From the NCBI RefSeq assembly GCF_030915525.1, contig NZ_CP133269.1, forward strand, positions 3,197,001-3,261,000: 64,000 bases of DNA, given 5' to 3'. Source of the DNA: Neobacillus sp. PS2-9 (GTDB taxonomy: Bacteria; Bacillota; Bacilli; Bacillales; Cytobacillaceae). This document shows, piece by piece, positions 1-9,499 of the stretch; the first letter of the stretch is position 1; each line of letters opens with the position of its first letter. The translations under genes and the position numbers were made by a program. The notes under the pieces were generated by a model. It had not been told where the DNA came from, did not search any database, and saw only the letters and a program-made list of their open reading frames with translations.

Positions 1-1080
1 TATTACATAGAAAAAGGATTAAAGATGAAATGGTATGCAGTCCTTTTTGCCATTGTAACTGTTATTGCTACAGGGGTCCTTTTACCTGGGGTTCAAGCAA
101 ATAGTATTGCGGCTAGTGTTGATAATGCCTTTGGAATTAGTCCGGCAATTACTGGTGCTGCTCTAGTCATTTTTCTAGCAGCAATCATATTTGGCGGTGT
201 TAAACGGATCGCACGTGTAGCTGAATTCGTTGTTCCTTTCATGGCATTAGGTTATATTCTCGTTGCTCTTATTATTGTTGCATTAAATATTTCTGAGCTT
301 CCTGGGGTCTTAAAACTAATCTTCTCCAGCGCATTTGGTGCAGATGCTGCCTTCGGAGGAATTTTAGGTGCAGCCATTTCTTGGGGAGTTAAGCGTGGTA
401 TTTATTCGAATGAAGCAGGACAAGGTACTGCCCCACATGCTGCAGCGGCAGCCGAGGTTTCCCACCCTGCAAAGCAAGGGATTGTTCAAGCCTTTTCCGT
501 ATATGTCGATACTTTATTTGTTTGTTCGGCCACTGCGTTCATGATTCTTATTACTGGCATGTATAATGTTGCCCCAGAAGGAAAGGCGCAAATTGTCAAT
601 AATCTTGGAGATATCGAACCTGGTCCAGCGTATACACAATCTGCTGTTGAATCGGTTATGCCGGGCTTTGGAGCTCCGTTTGTAGCCATTTCTTTATTCT
701 TCTTCGCATTCACGACGATTATGGCATATTATTATATGGCAGAAACCAATCTTGCCTATATCAATCAAAAAGTAAAACGTGTGTGGACTGACTATGTGCT
801 CAAAATTGCTATTTTAGGAATGGTATTCTATGGCAGTGTAAAAACTGCAGGCCTTGCGTGGACATTAGGTGATATTGGTGTTGGAAGTATGGCTTGGTTA
901 AATATTATTGCCATTCTCCTTCTGACAAAACCAGCACTTAAAGTACTTAAAGATTACGAAGCACAGCTTAAAGATGGAAAAGATCCGGTGTTTGATCCTG
1001 TAAAATTAGGGATTAAAGATGCCGATTTCTGGGAGCAAGAATATTCTAAGCCTCTTGAAAAAGAAGAAAAGACTGGATGA
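1..1080 (+). CDS. AGCS-family sodium:alanine/glycine symporter, 3' part
   Basis: The reading frame is open from base 1, so the gene enters from the left and about the first quarter is missing. The first residues (YYIEKGLK) match the GGPAYYIEKGL segment typical of the alanine or glycine:cation symporter family, and the conserved stretch GIYSNEAGQGTAPHAAAAA follows near residue 135. About seven hydrophobic segments are visible, so it is an inner-membrane transporter. Members take up alanine or glycine with Na+; the exact substrate cannot be told. It is followed at once by a hairpin terminator, so it is the last gene of its transcript. Confidence 0.9.
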   Translation, partial: YYIEKGLKMKWYAVLFAIVTVIATGVLLPGVQANSIAASVDNAFGISPAITGAALVIFLAAIIFGGVKRIARVAEFVVPFMALGYILVALIIVALNISELPGVLKLIFSSAFGADAAFGGILGAAISWGVKRGIYSNEAGQGTAPHAAAAAEVSHPAKQGIVQAFSVYVDTLFVCSATAFMILITGMYNVAPEGKAQIVNNLGDIEPGPAYTQSAVESVMPGFGAPFVAISLFFFAFTTIMAYYYMAETNLAYINQKVKRVWTDYVLKIAILGMVFYGSVKTAGLAWTLGDIGVGSMAWLNIIAILLLTKPALKVLKDYEAQLKDGKDPVFDPVKLGIKDADFWEQEYSKPLEKEEKTG

Positions 1081-1094
1081 TTTTGCAGTATGAT

Positions 1095-1138
1095 AGAAAG
1101 GATTAACTTTATTTTTAGAGTTAGTCCTTTCTTTTTTA
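1095..1138 (+). terminator. Intrinsic terminator of the symporter gene
   Basis: A 14-bp stem with one mismatch (AGAAAGGATTAACT paired with AGTTAGTCCTTTCT) is followed by a run of T. It lies 14 bases after the stop codon. Confidence 0.85.
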
Positions 1139-1262
1139 TTTATCTGAAACTTTTCGCCCCTACTTCCGTAAATTATATAAGTGGTTTGTTAATGGGATGT
1201 TTATGTTTAATGAGAGTAGATATATTATTTACATATGAAAAATACTGTGAGGAGTGGAAAAT

Positions 1263-2726
1263 GTGGGTGTTACTCTTAGCAAGGGGCAAAAAGTGGATTT
1301 AACGAAATCATATCCTAGCATTCAAAATGTCGTAGTCGGCTTAGGTTGGAATATTAGTCATATGGGGTCAAATTTTGATTTGGATGCTTCAGCATTTTTA
1401 CTAGGAGAATCTGGCAAGGCAAATAGTGATCAAGACTTTGTTTTTTACAATCATCCCTCTGGTGGAAATGGTTCAATCATTTATAGCGGTGACAACCGCA
1501 CAGGAGTTGGAGAGCGAGACGACGAACAAATCAGAATAGATTTAAATCGTGTCCCATCCCATATCCACCGCATTGCTTTTACGATCACGATTCACGATGC
1601 ACAGGTTAAAGGGCAAAATTTTGGACAAATATCCGATGCTTATGTTCGCATCTTTAATGAAATGACCAACGAAGAATTAATTAGATTTAACCTTGGTAGA
1701 GATTTTACCGTGGAAACAGCGATAGTTGCTGCTGAATTATACCGGCATAATGGAGAATGGAAATTCAATGCGATCGCTAGCGGCTTTCAAGGCGGATTAG
1801 CAGCACTATGCCGGAATTTTGGGATTACTGTTGATGACCCTCCTGTGAGTGCGCCATCGACACTGCCCTACCAACAATCTACTAACCAACCAAACGTTAC
1901 CACTAACTATAATCAGCAATCACAAACGTTCCAACAAAATAATAGAAATCCATACCAGCAAAGCCAAGGAATGCAAACCTCCTACCAACAGCCAGTTCAT
2001 CTTCAGCCAGACTCAGCGTTCCAGCAGCCTTCTTATGGATATCCGGCACAGTCTGCCTTTCCATCGACTTCTGGTTCCAACCATACGTATGGTGGAGACG
2101 AAATTGTATGTCCTCGCTGTCATTCCTCTAATGTTCGAACGGGTAAAAAAGGATTCGGACTAGGAAAAGCGGCTATTGGAGGGTTAATCCTTGGGCCAGT
2201 TGGTTTACTTGGCGGCTTTATTGGAAAGAATCAACTAAAGTTCTCATGTAATAACTGTGGCAGTACATGGTCCCCTTCCCAAACAGATTATGCGGAATGG
2301 GCCAATAATCAAAAAAGAAGAGCACAAGAATTATTTAATCGTTATAAAAGCCAGGATGTTCTTGAAGCAGTTGTAGCGGCTTGCGCGTTGGTAGCCATGG
2401 CTGATGGATATCTAGACACAGTGGAACGTCAGAAAATGATAGAATTTGTTCATCAAAGTGATGAATTACGAGTCTTTGACACCAATAAGGTCATTCAGAA
2501 ATTCAACTTCTTTGTTTCTAGAATTGAAAATGATCGGATGATGGGCAGCGCAGAAGCGTTCCGAGCTCTTGGAAAAGTAAGAACCAAACCTGAAATAGCC
2601 CGATTGGTTGCCCGTTATTGCATTGCAATCGGCTATGCGGATGGAAATTTTGACAACAATGAAAAACAAATGGTGGCTGATATCTGTCGTGAACTTGGCT
2701 TAAACCCTGCTGAATTCCTTTCGTAA
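1263..2726 (+). CDS. TerD-domain protein with zinc ribbon and TerB-like C-terminus
   Basis: Residues 1-185 are a TerD domain (GVTLSKGQ start, NFDLDASAFLL, and the DDEQI acidic Ca2+-binding stretch), as in tellurite/stress proteins. A Gln/Pro-rich linker follows, then a zinc ribbon with CPRC near residue 282 and CNNC near 328 around a glycine-rich hydrophobic hairpin, then a TerB-like helical domain (about 365-487, MADGYLD and YADGNFD). The start is GTG at 1263: GAGGAG lies exactly 8 nt upstream and the protein then begins MGVTLSKG like other TerD proteins. An earlier GTG at 1254 overlaps the ribosome binding site. It stands alone between two terminators. The role is probably envelope or metal stress; that is inferred from the family. 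Confidence 0.85.
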   Translation: MGVTLSKGQKVDLTKSYPSIQNVVVGLGWNISHMGSNFDLDASAFLLGESGKANSDQDFVFYNHPSGGNGSIIYSGDNRTGVGERDDEQIRIDLNRVPSHIHRIAFTITIHDAQVKGQNFGQISDAYVRIFNEMTNEELIRFNLGRDFTVETAIVAAELYRHNGEWKFNAIASGFQGGLAALCRNFGITVDDPPVSAPSTLPYQQSTNQPNVTTNYNQQSQTFQQNNRNPYQQSQGMQTSYQQPVHLQPDSAFQQPSYGYPAQSAFPSTSGSNHTYGGDEIVCPRCHSSNVRTGKKGFGLGKAAIGGLILGPVGLLGGFIGKNQLKFSCNNCGSTWSPSQTDYAEWANNQKRRAQELFNRYKSQDVLEAVVAACALVAMADGYLDTVERQKMIEFVHQSDELRVFDTNKVIQKFNFFVSRIENDRMMGSAEAFRALGKVRTKPEIARLVARYCIAIGYADGNFDNNEKQMVADICRELGLNPAEFLS

Positions 2727-2730
2727 TCGT

Positions 2731-2771
2731 AAAAAAATCCTCTATTCCAGCAAGGAATAGAGGATTTTTTT
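2731..2771. terminator. Bidirectional terminator between the TerD gene and selB
   Basis: A perfect stem of about 17 bp (AAAAAATCCTCTATTCC and its complement) has A and T tracts on both sides. It can serve the plus-strand TerD gene and the minus-strand selB, whose stop codon touches it. Confidence 0.9.
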
Positions 2772-4662
2772 AACTAACCCATTTGCGCTTATTTTCTACT
2801 CTTTTTGTTAATCCTTTGGCATCCAATCTTTCTAAAAATGGAATCATATATTTTCTCGATAAGTCTAAGATATCCTTTGCTTCGCCAACCTCAAATTCAG
2901 ATCCGGTTTGACTTTGAAGCTTACTAACAGCCTCAGTAAAAATATCTAAGTGATAGGCAAATTGCTCATCTAATGGTACGATTAGTGCTTGTTCCTCTAA
3001 AAACTTTTTTAAATCGAATACAAGATTTTCAGGAATCCCTGCTGCTGAAAAATAGTCATTTAAGTAGCGGACCTTTAAGCCATCCTTTTTCATTTCCTCC
3101 AGCAAATTCTCTGTCCGCCTTGACCAGTTTTTTGGAACATGTGGTACAAAGGAAGCCAGGAATACAAATTGTTCTTTCCGATTAAATACTCCTTTAGATA
3201 TTCCATTTTCCACGACAAAATCAAGTAAGGATTTTGGAAATCCTTTTTGCATGGTTTGTAACAACTCAGCTTTATTTATACCGATTTTCATTGAATGAGA
3301 CAGATGAAATTCCTGTAATCGATCGAATATGTCTTCTTCTATGGCATTAATTAATAATTGTAATGTGTACTCTTTTCCATTGTAGAAAACAAATTCAGGA
3401 TTATCTAAATGTTGAATTAATATCGCTTCATCCAGTGCAGTACGTTTTATTAACTCCGCTAACGGAAGACTCTTCGCTTCAATTAGAGCCGCAGTAATCC
3501 GTTCTCTTGGTGAGCCTACTTTTTTCTTTTCCAGCTCATCTATGGTTTGGTTCCCGAATCGGTACTTACTTCCACGTGGATCAATTACCCAGCCACCGCC
3601 GATGGTTTCTTGTGGACTAGGTCTACGTAGAATAAAGCGGTCGCCCCGCTTTGTTAGGATTTCTTCTTCTAGACGAAGCTGGCAAAGGATTTCTCCATTT
3701 TCCTCTTTAATTTCGTTACGATCAAAGAAAACAATTCTACCCATAACCTCTGCTGTTCCAATATGTAGTTTAATTGGCATCCGCTGCTTGACCATATGTT
3801 CAAGATCCTCAACCACACGAATAGCAACATCTACTGTTTTTGTAACAATAAAATGCTCGGAAGAAACGAGAACATCCCCCCGCTCTAAATCTTCCTTTGA
3901 AATACTAGAGAGGTTAATCGCTGTCCTTTGGCCTGCATAGGCTTTTTGTGCAGGCTTATGATGTACTTGAATCTGCCGTGCTCTTACTTCCAGTCCTTTA
4001 GGCATGATCTTCAGCACTTGTCCCTCTTCCACCGTTCCCTCATAAACAGTTCCACGAACAACGGTTCCTTGACCTTTCACGGTAAACACTTGATCGATTG
4101 GCAGACGGAATGCCCCTTTCGCATCTCGCATTTCCTGTTCTTTTAGCGTTTTAATAATTACATTTTTTATTTCCTCAATGCCCTTTCCTGATAAACTGTC
4201 TACAAGTACAAAAGGGGCTTCTTCAAAAACAGTCCCCATTAGCTCTTCTAAAATATCATCCTTAACAAGTTCAATGAATTCTTCATCTACCCGATCAATT
4301 TTAGAGATGGCAATCAGACCATTTTTTACACCTAAGAATTTTAATATATCTAAATGCTCCCTAGTTTGCGGCATAACGCCTTCATCCGCAGCTACCACTA
4401 ACACCACCAAATCGATTCCCGCTACTCCAGCTATCATTTGCCTAATAAACCGTTCATGGCCTGGAACATCTATCACTGAAATCTGTATTTCGTCATCTTC
4501 ATACAGAGGAGCGAATCCCAATTCGATGGAGATTTGTCGTTCTTTTTCTTCTTTTAACCGATCTGTATCCACATTGGTCAGCGCTTTTGTTAAGGATGTT
4601 TTCCCGTGATCAATATGCCCTGCCATACCAATTGTAAAATATCGTTTTTCCAAGTTTGCCAC
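2770..4662 (-). CDS. selB: Selenocysteine-specific translation elongation factor SelB
   Basis: 630 residues, the usual SelB length. The N-terminal GTPase has the G1 loop GHIDHGKTSL near residue 15, G3 DVPGHE and G4 SKID. Beta-barrel domains follow, and the C-terminal third is the winged-helix region that binds the SECIS RNA hairpin. SelB carries selenocysteyl-tRNA to the ribosome at in-frame UGA codons. SelB is usually found with selA and often selC or selD; none lies next to it here, so the partners must be elsewhere or missing. The gene is monocistronic, divergent from mntH, and ends in the shared terminator. Confidence 0.93.
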   Translation of the reverse strand: MANLEKRYFTIGMAGHIDHGKTSLTKALTNVDTDRLKEEKERQISIELGFAPLYEDDEIQISVIDVPGHERFIRQMIAGVAGIDLVVLVVAADEGVMPQTREHLDILKFLGVKNGLIAISKIDRVDEEFIELVKDDILEELMGTVFEEAPFVLVDSLSGKGIEEIKNVIIKTLKEQEMRDAKGAFRLPIDQVFTVKGQGTVVRGTVYEGTVEEGQVLKIMPKGLEVRARQIQVHHKPAQKAYAGQRTAINLSSISKEDLERGDVLVSSEHFIVTKTVDVAIRVVEDLEHMVKQRMPIKLHIGTAEVMGRIVFFDRNEIKEENGEILCQLRLEEEILTKRGDRFILRRPSPQETIGGGWVIDPRGSKYRFGNQTIDELEKKKVGSPRERITAALIEAKSLPLAELIKRTALDEAILIQHLDNPEFVFYNGKEYTLQLLINAIEEDIFDRLQEFHLSHSMKIGINKAELLQTMQKGFPKSLLDFVVENGISKGVFNRKEQFVFLASFVPHVPKNWSRRTENLLEEMKKDGLKVRYLNDYFSAAGIPENLVFDLKKFLEEQALIVPLDEQFAYHLDIFTEAVSKLQSQTGSEFEVGEAKDILDLSRKYMIPFLERLDAKGLTKRVENKRKWVS

Positions 4663-4783
4663 CTTCTTAAAATCGTTCTTTCATATAACTGTAGCCTTTA
4701 TAGAGCAATTGTTCAAGAGAACATTTTTAGACAGTTACTGCCCATTCTAATCAAAGTTTAATCTTCTATCATAGGCAAAAGTA

Positions 4784-4812
4784 TTCACAAATCTTTGTAG
4801 ATTATATATAAT
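4784..4812 (+). promoter_or_regulatory. mntH promoter
   Basis: TTCACA (4784-4789) and TATAAT (4807-4812) are separated by exactly 17 bp, a near-consensus sigma-A promoter. Transcription would start near 4819. Confidence 0.75.
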
Positions 4813-4840
4813 AGTTTTATAAATTTGCACTGATGCAACA

Positions 4841-4860
4841 TTTGTTCATTCGCGAACAAA
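4841..4860. promoter_or_regulatory. Palindromic operator in the mntH leader
   Basis: TTTGTTC-N6-GAACAAA is a perfect 7-bp inverted repeat about 20 bp after the predicted transcription start. A repressor bound here would block mntH transcription. It does not resemble the MntR box I know from B. subtilis, so the regulator is not identified. Confidence 0.55.
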
Positions 4861-4904
4861 CCTTGCATTACAGAAAAACAAACAAAATGAAAGGATGGTG
4901 TCTT

Positions 4905-6209
4905 ATGAGCCAGACCGAATCACTAGCAGTTGAAGGGGCTCGAGCAGCAGAACACCGAACAGTTTCTGCCGCTAGAGATGCCATTGACGGAAAGGTTAAA
5001 GGCATACGGGCATTACTACCGTTCCTTGGGCCCGCCTTCATTGCCTCCATTGCTTATATCGATCCAGGGAATTTTGCTACTAACATTCAGAGCGGTGCAC
5101 GCTTTGGTTATAAAATGTTATGGGTAATTGTTTTAGCCAACTTAATGGCGATGCTTTTACAAAACATGTCAGGAAAACTAGGTATTGCAACAGGTAGAAG
5201 TCTCCCTGAAATTTGTCGGGATTATATGCCAAAATGGCTTGTCCTAATTATGTGGATTGTTTCAGAGTTAGCAGCAATGGCAACCGATCTTGCAGAATTT
5301 TTAGGAGCAACACTGGCCTTAAACCTTCTTGCAGGTATACCAATGTTATTTGCTACTATTATTACCGGGGTTGTTACCTATTTAATATTATTGTTAGAAA
5401 AGTATGGATTTCGCCCACTTGAAAAGTTTATTGCAGCATTTGCCGTATTGATTGGGTTATGTTACTTAGTGGAAACCGTGCTATCGCAACCAGATCTTTC
5501 GCAAATTGCTTATCATAGTGTTGTCCCATGGCTAGGCAATAATGAAAGTATCCTGCTTGCAGTTGGAGTAATCGGTGCTACAGTTATGCCACATGCGATT
5601 TATTTACACTCTAGTTTAACTCAAGGACGGATTGTTCCTCGAAATGACTCAGAAAAAGTGAAAATCCAAAAGTTTAGTACGAAAGAGATTTTCATTGCTA
5701 TGACCTTAGCTGGTTTCGTTAATTTATCGATGATGTACATGGCGGCATCTGTCTTCAATTCTTCTGGTCACAGTCAAATTGCTGACATTCAATCTGCCTA
5801 TCACACACTCACTCCGTTGCTTGGCTCTGCCGCAGCTAGTGTGTTTCTCATTTCCTTACTTGCCTCAGGGATTTCAAGTTCTGTGGTTGGTACGATGGCT
5901 GGCCAGGTGATCATGCAAGGGTTTGTTGGTTTTACCATACCGCTTTGGTTCCGTCGTCTGATTACCATGCTCCCAACGGTAATAATCGTTGCAATGGGGG
6001 TCGACCCAACCCGAACACTTGTTATTAGCCAAGTTGTTTTAAGTATTGTTTTGCCTTTTCCCATTATTGCATTAATCTACTTTACCCAAAAGAAAGATCT
6101 AATGGGGGTATTAACGAATAAACGAATAACAACAGTATTAGCCACACTATTTGCTATCACTATATTGGGATTAAATGTGTGGTTGGTTATTCAGACGTTT
6201 TTAGGCTAA
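4905..6209 (+). CDS. mntH: Nramp-family divalent metal transporter (MntH)
   Basis: 434 residues with about eleven membrane segments. The Nramp signature DPGNFATN in the first membrane helix and MPHAIYLHS in the sixth supply the metal-binding residues. These proteins import Mn2+ (and other divalent metals) with protons. The start is ATG at 4905, with AAAGGA 10 nt upstream; the frame is open back to 4833 but nothing there looks like a translation signal. A near-consensus promoter and a palindromic operator precede it, and a hairpin terminator follows, so it is a single-gene transcript that is probably metal-regulated. Confidence 0.92.
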   Translation: MSQTESLAVEGARAAEHRTVSAARDAIDGKVKGIRALLPFLGPAFIASIAYIDPGNFATNIQSGARFGYKMLWVIVLANLMAMLLQNMSGKLGIATGRSLPEICRDYMPKWLVLIMWIVSELAAMATDLAEFLGATLALNLLAGIPMLFATIITGVVTYLILLLEKYGFRPLEKFIAAFAVLIGLCYLVETVLSQPDLSQIAYHSVVPWLGNNESILLAVGVIGATVMPHAIYLHSSLTQGRIVPRNDSEKVKIQKFSTKEIFIAMTLAGFVNLSMMYMAASVFNSSGHSQIADIQSAYHTLTPLLGSAAASVFLISLLASGISSSVVGTMAGQVIMQGFVGFTIPLWFRRLITMLPTVIIVAMGVDPTRTLVISQVVLSIVLPFPIIALIYFTQKKDLMGVLTNKRITTVLATLFAITILGLNVWLVIQTFLG

Positions 6210-6239
6210 ATGAAAGATTTTAGTATATTTCACATCAAA

Positions 6240-6275
6240 AAGGCTTAAAGGAAACCTCTCTAAGCCTCTTTGTTA
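6240..6275 (+). terminator. Probable terminator of mntH
   Basis: AGGCTTA pairs with TAAGCCT, with an inner AGG/CCT pairing, followed by CTTTGTT. The T run is weak, so efficiency is uncertain. Confidence 0.6.
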
Positions 6276-6276
6276 T

Positions 6277-6325
6277 TTCTTCAACTAAAGCCCCCGTTTG
6301 TTTAAGTGCGTTTTTTCACAATATC
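6277..6325 (+). repeat. Dispersed intergenic repeat, copy 1
   Basis: Short form: the left arm (CTTCAACTAAAGCCCCCGTTTGT) runs straight into the right arm (TTTAAGTGCG then TTCTTCACAATATC-like). First copy seen from the left. Confidence 0.7.
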
Positions 6326-6343
6326 AAGGAAAAGAGGGTTTGA

Positions 6344-6811
6344 TTATTTTAATTTATTATTAACTAAATTCTCCCAGTCCTCAACTGACAACTTCTCCGT
6401 AATATGTTTTAATTCATTTGGAACGTCAACATAGCACATCAATTCTAAACTATTTCCATCTGGGTCATTAAAATATACCGATGCATTTCCTTGATTTGGT
6501 CTTATAAATGGTTCTATTGATGTTCTTCTTCCAAATTGTACAGGTTCAACTTGGATGGATTCAAGCCATTTTAAAGACTCTTTTAAATCCTGATATGTGA
6601 CTCTAAATGCAATATGCTTTAAAGAAGGATGGTATGGAGTTTGGTATTCCTTTCCTTCCCATAATCCCAACCAGCTTTTTCCTTCTTCTATCCAAAAGAA
6701 TGCACTGTCTTCATTACGCCAAGCTAATTTCAAACCTAATTTTCGGTAAAATTCAATTGAAAATTCTAAATTTTTCACAGGTAAATGTGCTTCATAAAGC
6801 CCCTTTATCAT
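6344..6811 (-). CDS. VOC (glyoxalase/bleomycin-resistance fold) protein
   Basis: About 155 residues with the two beta-alpha-beta-beta-beta modules of the vicinal oxygen chelate superfamily: an N-terminal LYEAHLPVKNLEFSIEFYRK, then a second half ending YFNDPDGNSLELMCY. His and Glu metal ligands are in the expected places. These proteins range from lyases to dioxygenases and antibiotic-binding proteins; the substrate cannot be read here. Two ATGs are possible. At 6820 the AGGGG motif touches the start codon, while ATG at 6811 has it 9 nt away, so the shorter form is chosen. It is a single gene between repeat copies 1 and 2. Confidence 0.8.
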   Translation of the reverse strand: MIKGLYEAHLPVKNLEFSIEFYRKLGLKLAWRNEDSAFFWIEEGKSWLGLWEGKEYQTPYHPSLKHIAFRVTYQDLKESLKWLESIQVEPVQFGRRTSIEPFIRPNQGNASVYFNDPDGNSLELMCYVDVPNELKHITEKLSVEDWENLVNNKLK

Positions 6812-6870
6812 TTCTCCCATCCCCTATATATACAAATTATGTACTTTAACATTTTATATTTAAAAAATAT

Positions 6871-6960
6871 CTTCTTCAACAATCCTGCCCCGTTAGAACA
6901 AGATGAGGACGACCAAAAATGGGATCCTACTTCAAACTCTTGCACCCATTATTACTTAAC
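6871..6960 (+). repeat. Dispersed intergenic repeat, copy 2
   Basis: Left arm CTTCTTCAACAATCCTGCC then CCGTTAGAACAAG; central stretch; right arm CTTGCACCCATTATTACTTAA. It lies between two minus-strand genes. Confidence 0.65.
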
Positions 6961-7007
6961 AAAAGCCATCATTGCTGCCACTTGAATTACTATATAATCA
7001 CCCTTTT

Positions 7008-7274
7008 TTAATCAAAAATATTGGTCATAAAAACTAAATAACCGATAACTGGTACTAGTATCGAAAATGAAATACCGATACCGCTACAAATGATTCCTGC
7101 GACTGCCATTTTCCTCCCCTGCTGAGTAAAACCATTTATTTCTTTTAAGCCGATAATTCCAAGTATAAGACCAATTATGCCAAGTATGACCCCCGGAAGA
7201 ATTACAGTAATAATTGATAGAATACCTAGAATTAAAGATGCAATAGCTTTACCGTTGGATATTTTATTTTCCAA
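7008..7274 (-). CDS. Small DUF4190-like membrane protein
   Basis: 88 residues. NGKAIASLILGILSI at the start, a central GIIGLILGIIGLKEI and a second hydrophobic segment give the pattern of DUF4190 proteins: two membrane helices with Gly-rich turns. The biochemical role of the family is not known. No operon partner is visible. Confidence 0.75.
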   Translation of the reverse strand: MENKISNGKAIASLILGILSIITVILPGVILGIIGLILGIIGLKEINGFTQQGRKMAVAGIICSGIGISFSILVPVIGYLVFMTNIFD

Positions 7275-7551
7275 TTTTATACCCCCAATTTTTTTCTTTC
7301 AATACTCCTATTTTACTCCTTATCAATAGTGGAATGACAATAATGGCCTTACTTTTAAGTAGGGAGGTTCAAAAGGGCTCAACGCACCTAACGAAAAATG
7401 CCTCTTCATTAAAATGCAATCTGTGGAGCATCTGCTCCTGATATCTAGTAATCATATAGAACCATTAAAACTTTATTTATTATCTCTTTAAATTTATATA
7501 CGAACCATATTCCAAAACGTTCCATATATTACCCAATTTCCTTTTTAACTA

Positions 7552-9499
7552 GTCGAGTAGAAGGGAGCCTTTCTACCTTACGGTAAATTGTACTCCTCCC
7601 CCTCACAGAACCGTGCTTGCGCTATTAACGCACACGGCTCCTCCTAGTCATCATTTACAGAATGTAGCTAATCTCTTTTCTAAGATCATAGATGTTCACT
7701 TTGATTCTTGGTGAAGGAAGTGGATATTTACGAAGAAAAAGATTAAATTTATCCCATGTAAAGGACTTCCTTTGACTTCTTCTGTTTAGCCATTTAAATA
7801 GTAAGTATTCGATTTTCTCTTTGAAGTTGTTAACAGTTTGAGTGTTATCCGTGATGCAATAATAGTTGTAATAACCTATAAGTGAGCGTTTAAATCTATC
7901 CATAATTGTATGAATATCTTTATTTCTATTAGTCTTCAGCCATTCTTTAGATTCTCTTAGTTTGCCTTGGACTTTCTTCCTGCTAGATTTTCGTTTTACT
8001 CGAAATTTCCCTTGTTTGCTTTTCCCGCAATAGTGGGTAAACCCTAGGAAATCAAAGGTAGCTGGTTTACTGTTTCCCTCTCGCCTTGCATTATTTTCTG
8101 CGAACCGTCCGAAGGGAATTATTTTAGTTTTATCCTCAGCTATTTCCAGGTTAAATTTCTTTAATCTCGCTTTTAATGAATGGAAGAATTGCTCGGCTTC
8201 ACTTTTATTCTGAAAACAACAAACAAAATCATCTGCGTATCTTACTATATATGCCTGGCCTTTATATTGTTTCCTAACCACTTTTTCAAACCATAGATTA
8301 AGAACGTAATGGAGATAGACATTGACTAATATCGGAGATATCACTCCACCTTGCGGTGTACCATTGTCTGTCTTGTATTTCTTACCTTCCTCCATGTGTC
8401 CACCTTTAAGAAACCTGCTGATTATTCTCAGTAGGTTAGGGTCAGTGATACGGAGTTTCAAGAATTCCATCATCCATTTGTGGTCAACGTTATCAAAGAA
8501 GCCTTTAATATCTACATCGACTACATAACTTACTGCTCTCTTCTCAATATATTGATTCAGTATTTTCAGCGCATCGTGGCAGTTTCTATTTGGACGGAAC
8601 CCAAATGAGCAGTCTAGAAAGTCATTTTCATAGATGGCATTTAATATCTTCGTAATGCCTTTTTGAACAATTTTATCTTCATGTTCCGGTATACCCAATG
8701 GTCTCATCTTGTTTGAATTGAGTTTTGGAATATACATTCGTCTTACTGGAACAGGACGATAACTTTTGCTTTTAAGCCTACTTACTAAGTCCTCTATGTT
8801 TTCGTCCAGGCTGTCACTGTATTGTTCTTTTGTCGTTCCATTAATACCAGTTGCCTTTTTATTAGGCAGTTCATGATGACACTGAGTTAGAGATTGCTTA
8901 TTCAATAAATGCGCAAGAGATGTGAATTTCATTTTAGGCTCGGATTTTGCTAATTCTGCTATCCTTAGTAGTTTTGTTTCCATTATATAATACCTACCTC
9001 TGTGTGTAGTAAATGTGTCCCTAGTAAGGGTGATAACTGGTAGCTAGCCTTTCCTCCATCGGCATTACCCAACTTCATTGGTACTACGCTGCTATCCGAC
9101 TCCCTACAATCGGCATTTGGTTTCCTTGCTTGTTATCGCTCGTAGACCATACTCTTCTATAAAGTAGAAAAGACCGGTAGGGTCTCCCGAGTTGCCGTAT
9201 CATATCAATGTGTAACGTGCCAAGGTCTTTGACTCCAGAGAGGTTTCATCCTTCTTGCCTTTGACGAAGGATAAAATGTTGCTTTCTGCACGCAGGTAAG
9301 GCATCAGCCCTCTCGGTTTACTAACGATTATGGAGCTCAATCCCTTCAGCCGTTTGGCTTTCGGCCCGCCACCTAACTGTCTACGCTTAAAGACTAGAGT
9401 TACCCATAGTCCTCCAAGACTCGCTACGAGCGAATGGCTAGTTCTTACTCGACGGGAATCCCACCCGCTATATGATACGACCTAGGCTCGGCCGCACAC
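7552..9499 (-). mobile_element. Group II intron 1, full length (about 1.95 kb)
   Basis: On the minus strand it begins GTGTGCGGCC at 9499 (GUGYG rule). A domain V hairpin lies at about 7607-7640 (GAGCCGTGTGCG ... GCACGGTTC), followed by domain VI, and it ends near CTCGAC at 7552. Domain IV holds the reverse transcriptase gene. A second copy at 17780-19725 is almost identical over its whole length, which fixes both ends to within a few bases. The two flanks are the left and right parts of one dispersed repeat. Confidence 0.9.
7655..8983 (-). CDS. ltrA: Group II intron reverse transcriptase/maturase (intron 1)
   Basis: 442 residues. RT blocks are intact, including RPLGIPEHEDKIVQ, FGFRPNRNCHDAL, DVDIKGFFDNVDH, GTPQGGVISPILVN and the catalytic YADD. 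The maturase (X) domain follows (GYYNYYCITDN). There is no HNH endonuclease domain at the C-terminus. The protein binds the intron RNA, helps splicing and copies it into DNA targets. It differs at only a few positions from the protein of intron 2, so both are probably young copies. Confidence 0.93.
   Translation of the reverse strand: METKLLRIAELAKSEPKMKFTSLAHLLNKQSLTQCHHELPNKKATGINGTTKEQYSDSLDENIEDLVSRLKSKSYRPVPVRRMYIPKLNSNKMRPLGIPEHEDKIVQKGITKILNAIYENDFLDCSFGFRPNRNCHDALKILNQYIEKRAVSYVVDVDIKGFFDNVDHKWMMEFLKLRITDPNLLRIISRFLKGGHMEEGKKYKTDNGTPQGGVISPILVNVYLHYVLNLWFEKVVRKQYKGQAYIVRYADDFVCCFQNKSEAEQFFHSLKARLKKFNLEIAEDKTKIIPFGRFAENNARREGNSKPATFDFLGFTHYCGKSKQGKFRVKRKSSRKKVQGKLRESKEWLKTNRNKDIHTIMDRFKRSLIGYYNYYCITDNTQTVNNFKEKIEYLLFKWLNRRSQRKSFTWDKFNLFLRKYPLPSPRIKVNIYDLRKEISYIL

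Noticed and set aside
1090..1302. 70-codon frame after the symporter gene
   Set aside because: It begins inside the terminator and overlaps the TerD start out of frame, with no ribosome binding site.
4663..4904. Possible tRNA-Sec between selB and mntH
   Set aside because: No cloverleaf or long variable arm could be built; only promoter and operator sequence is seen.
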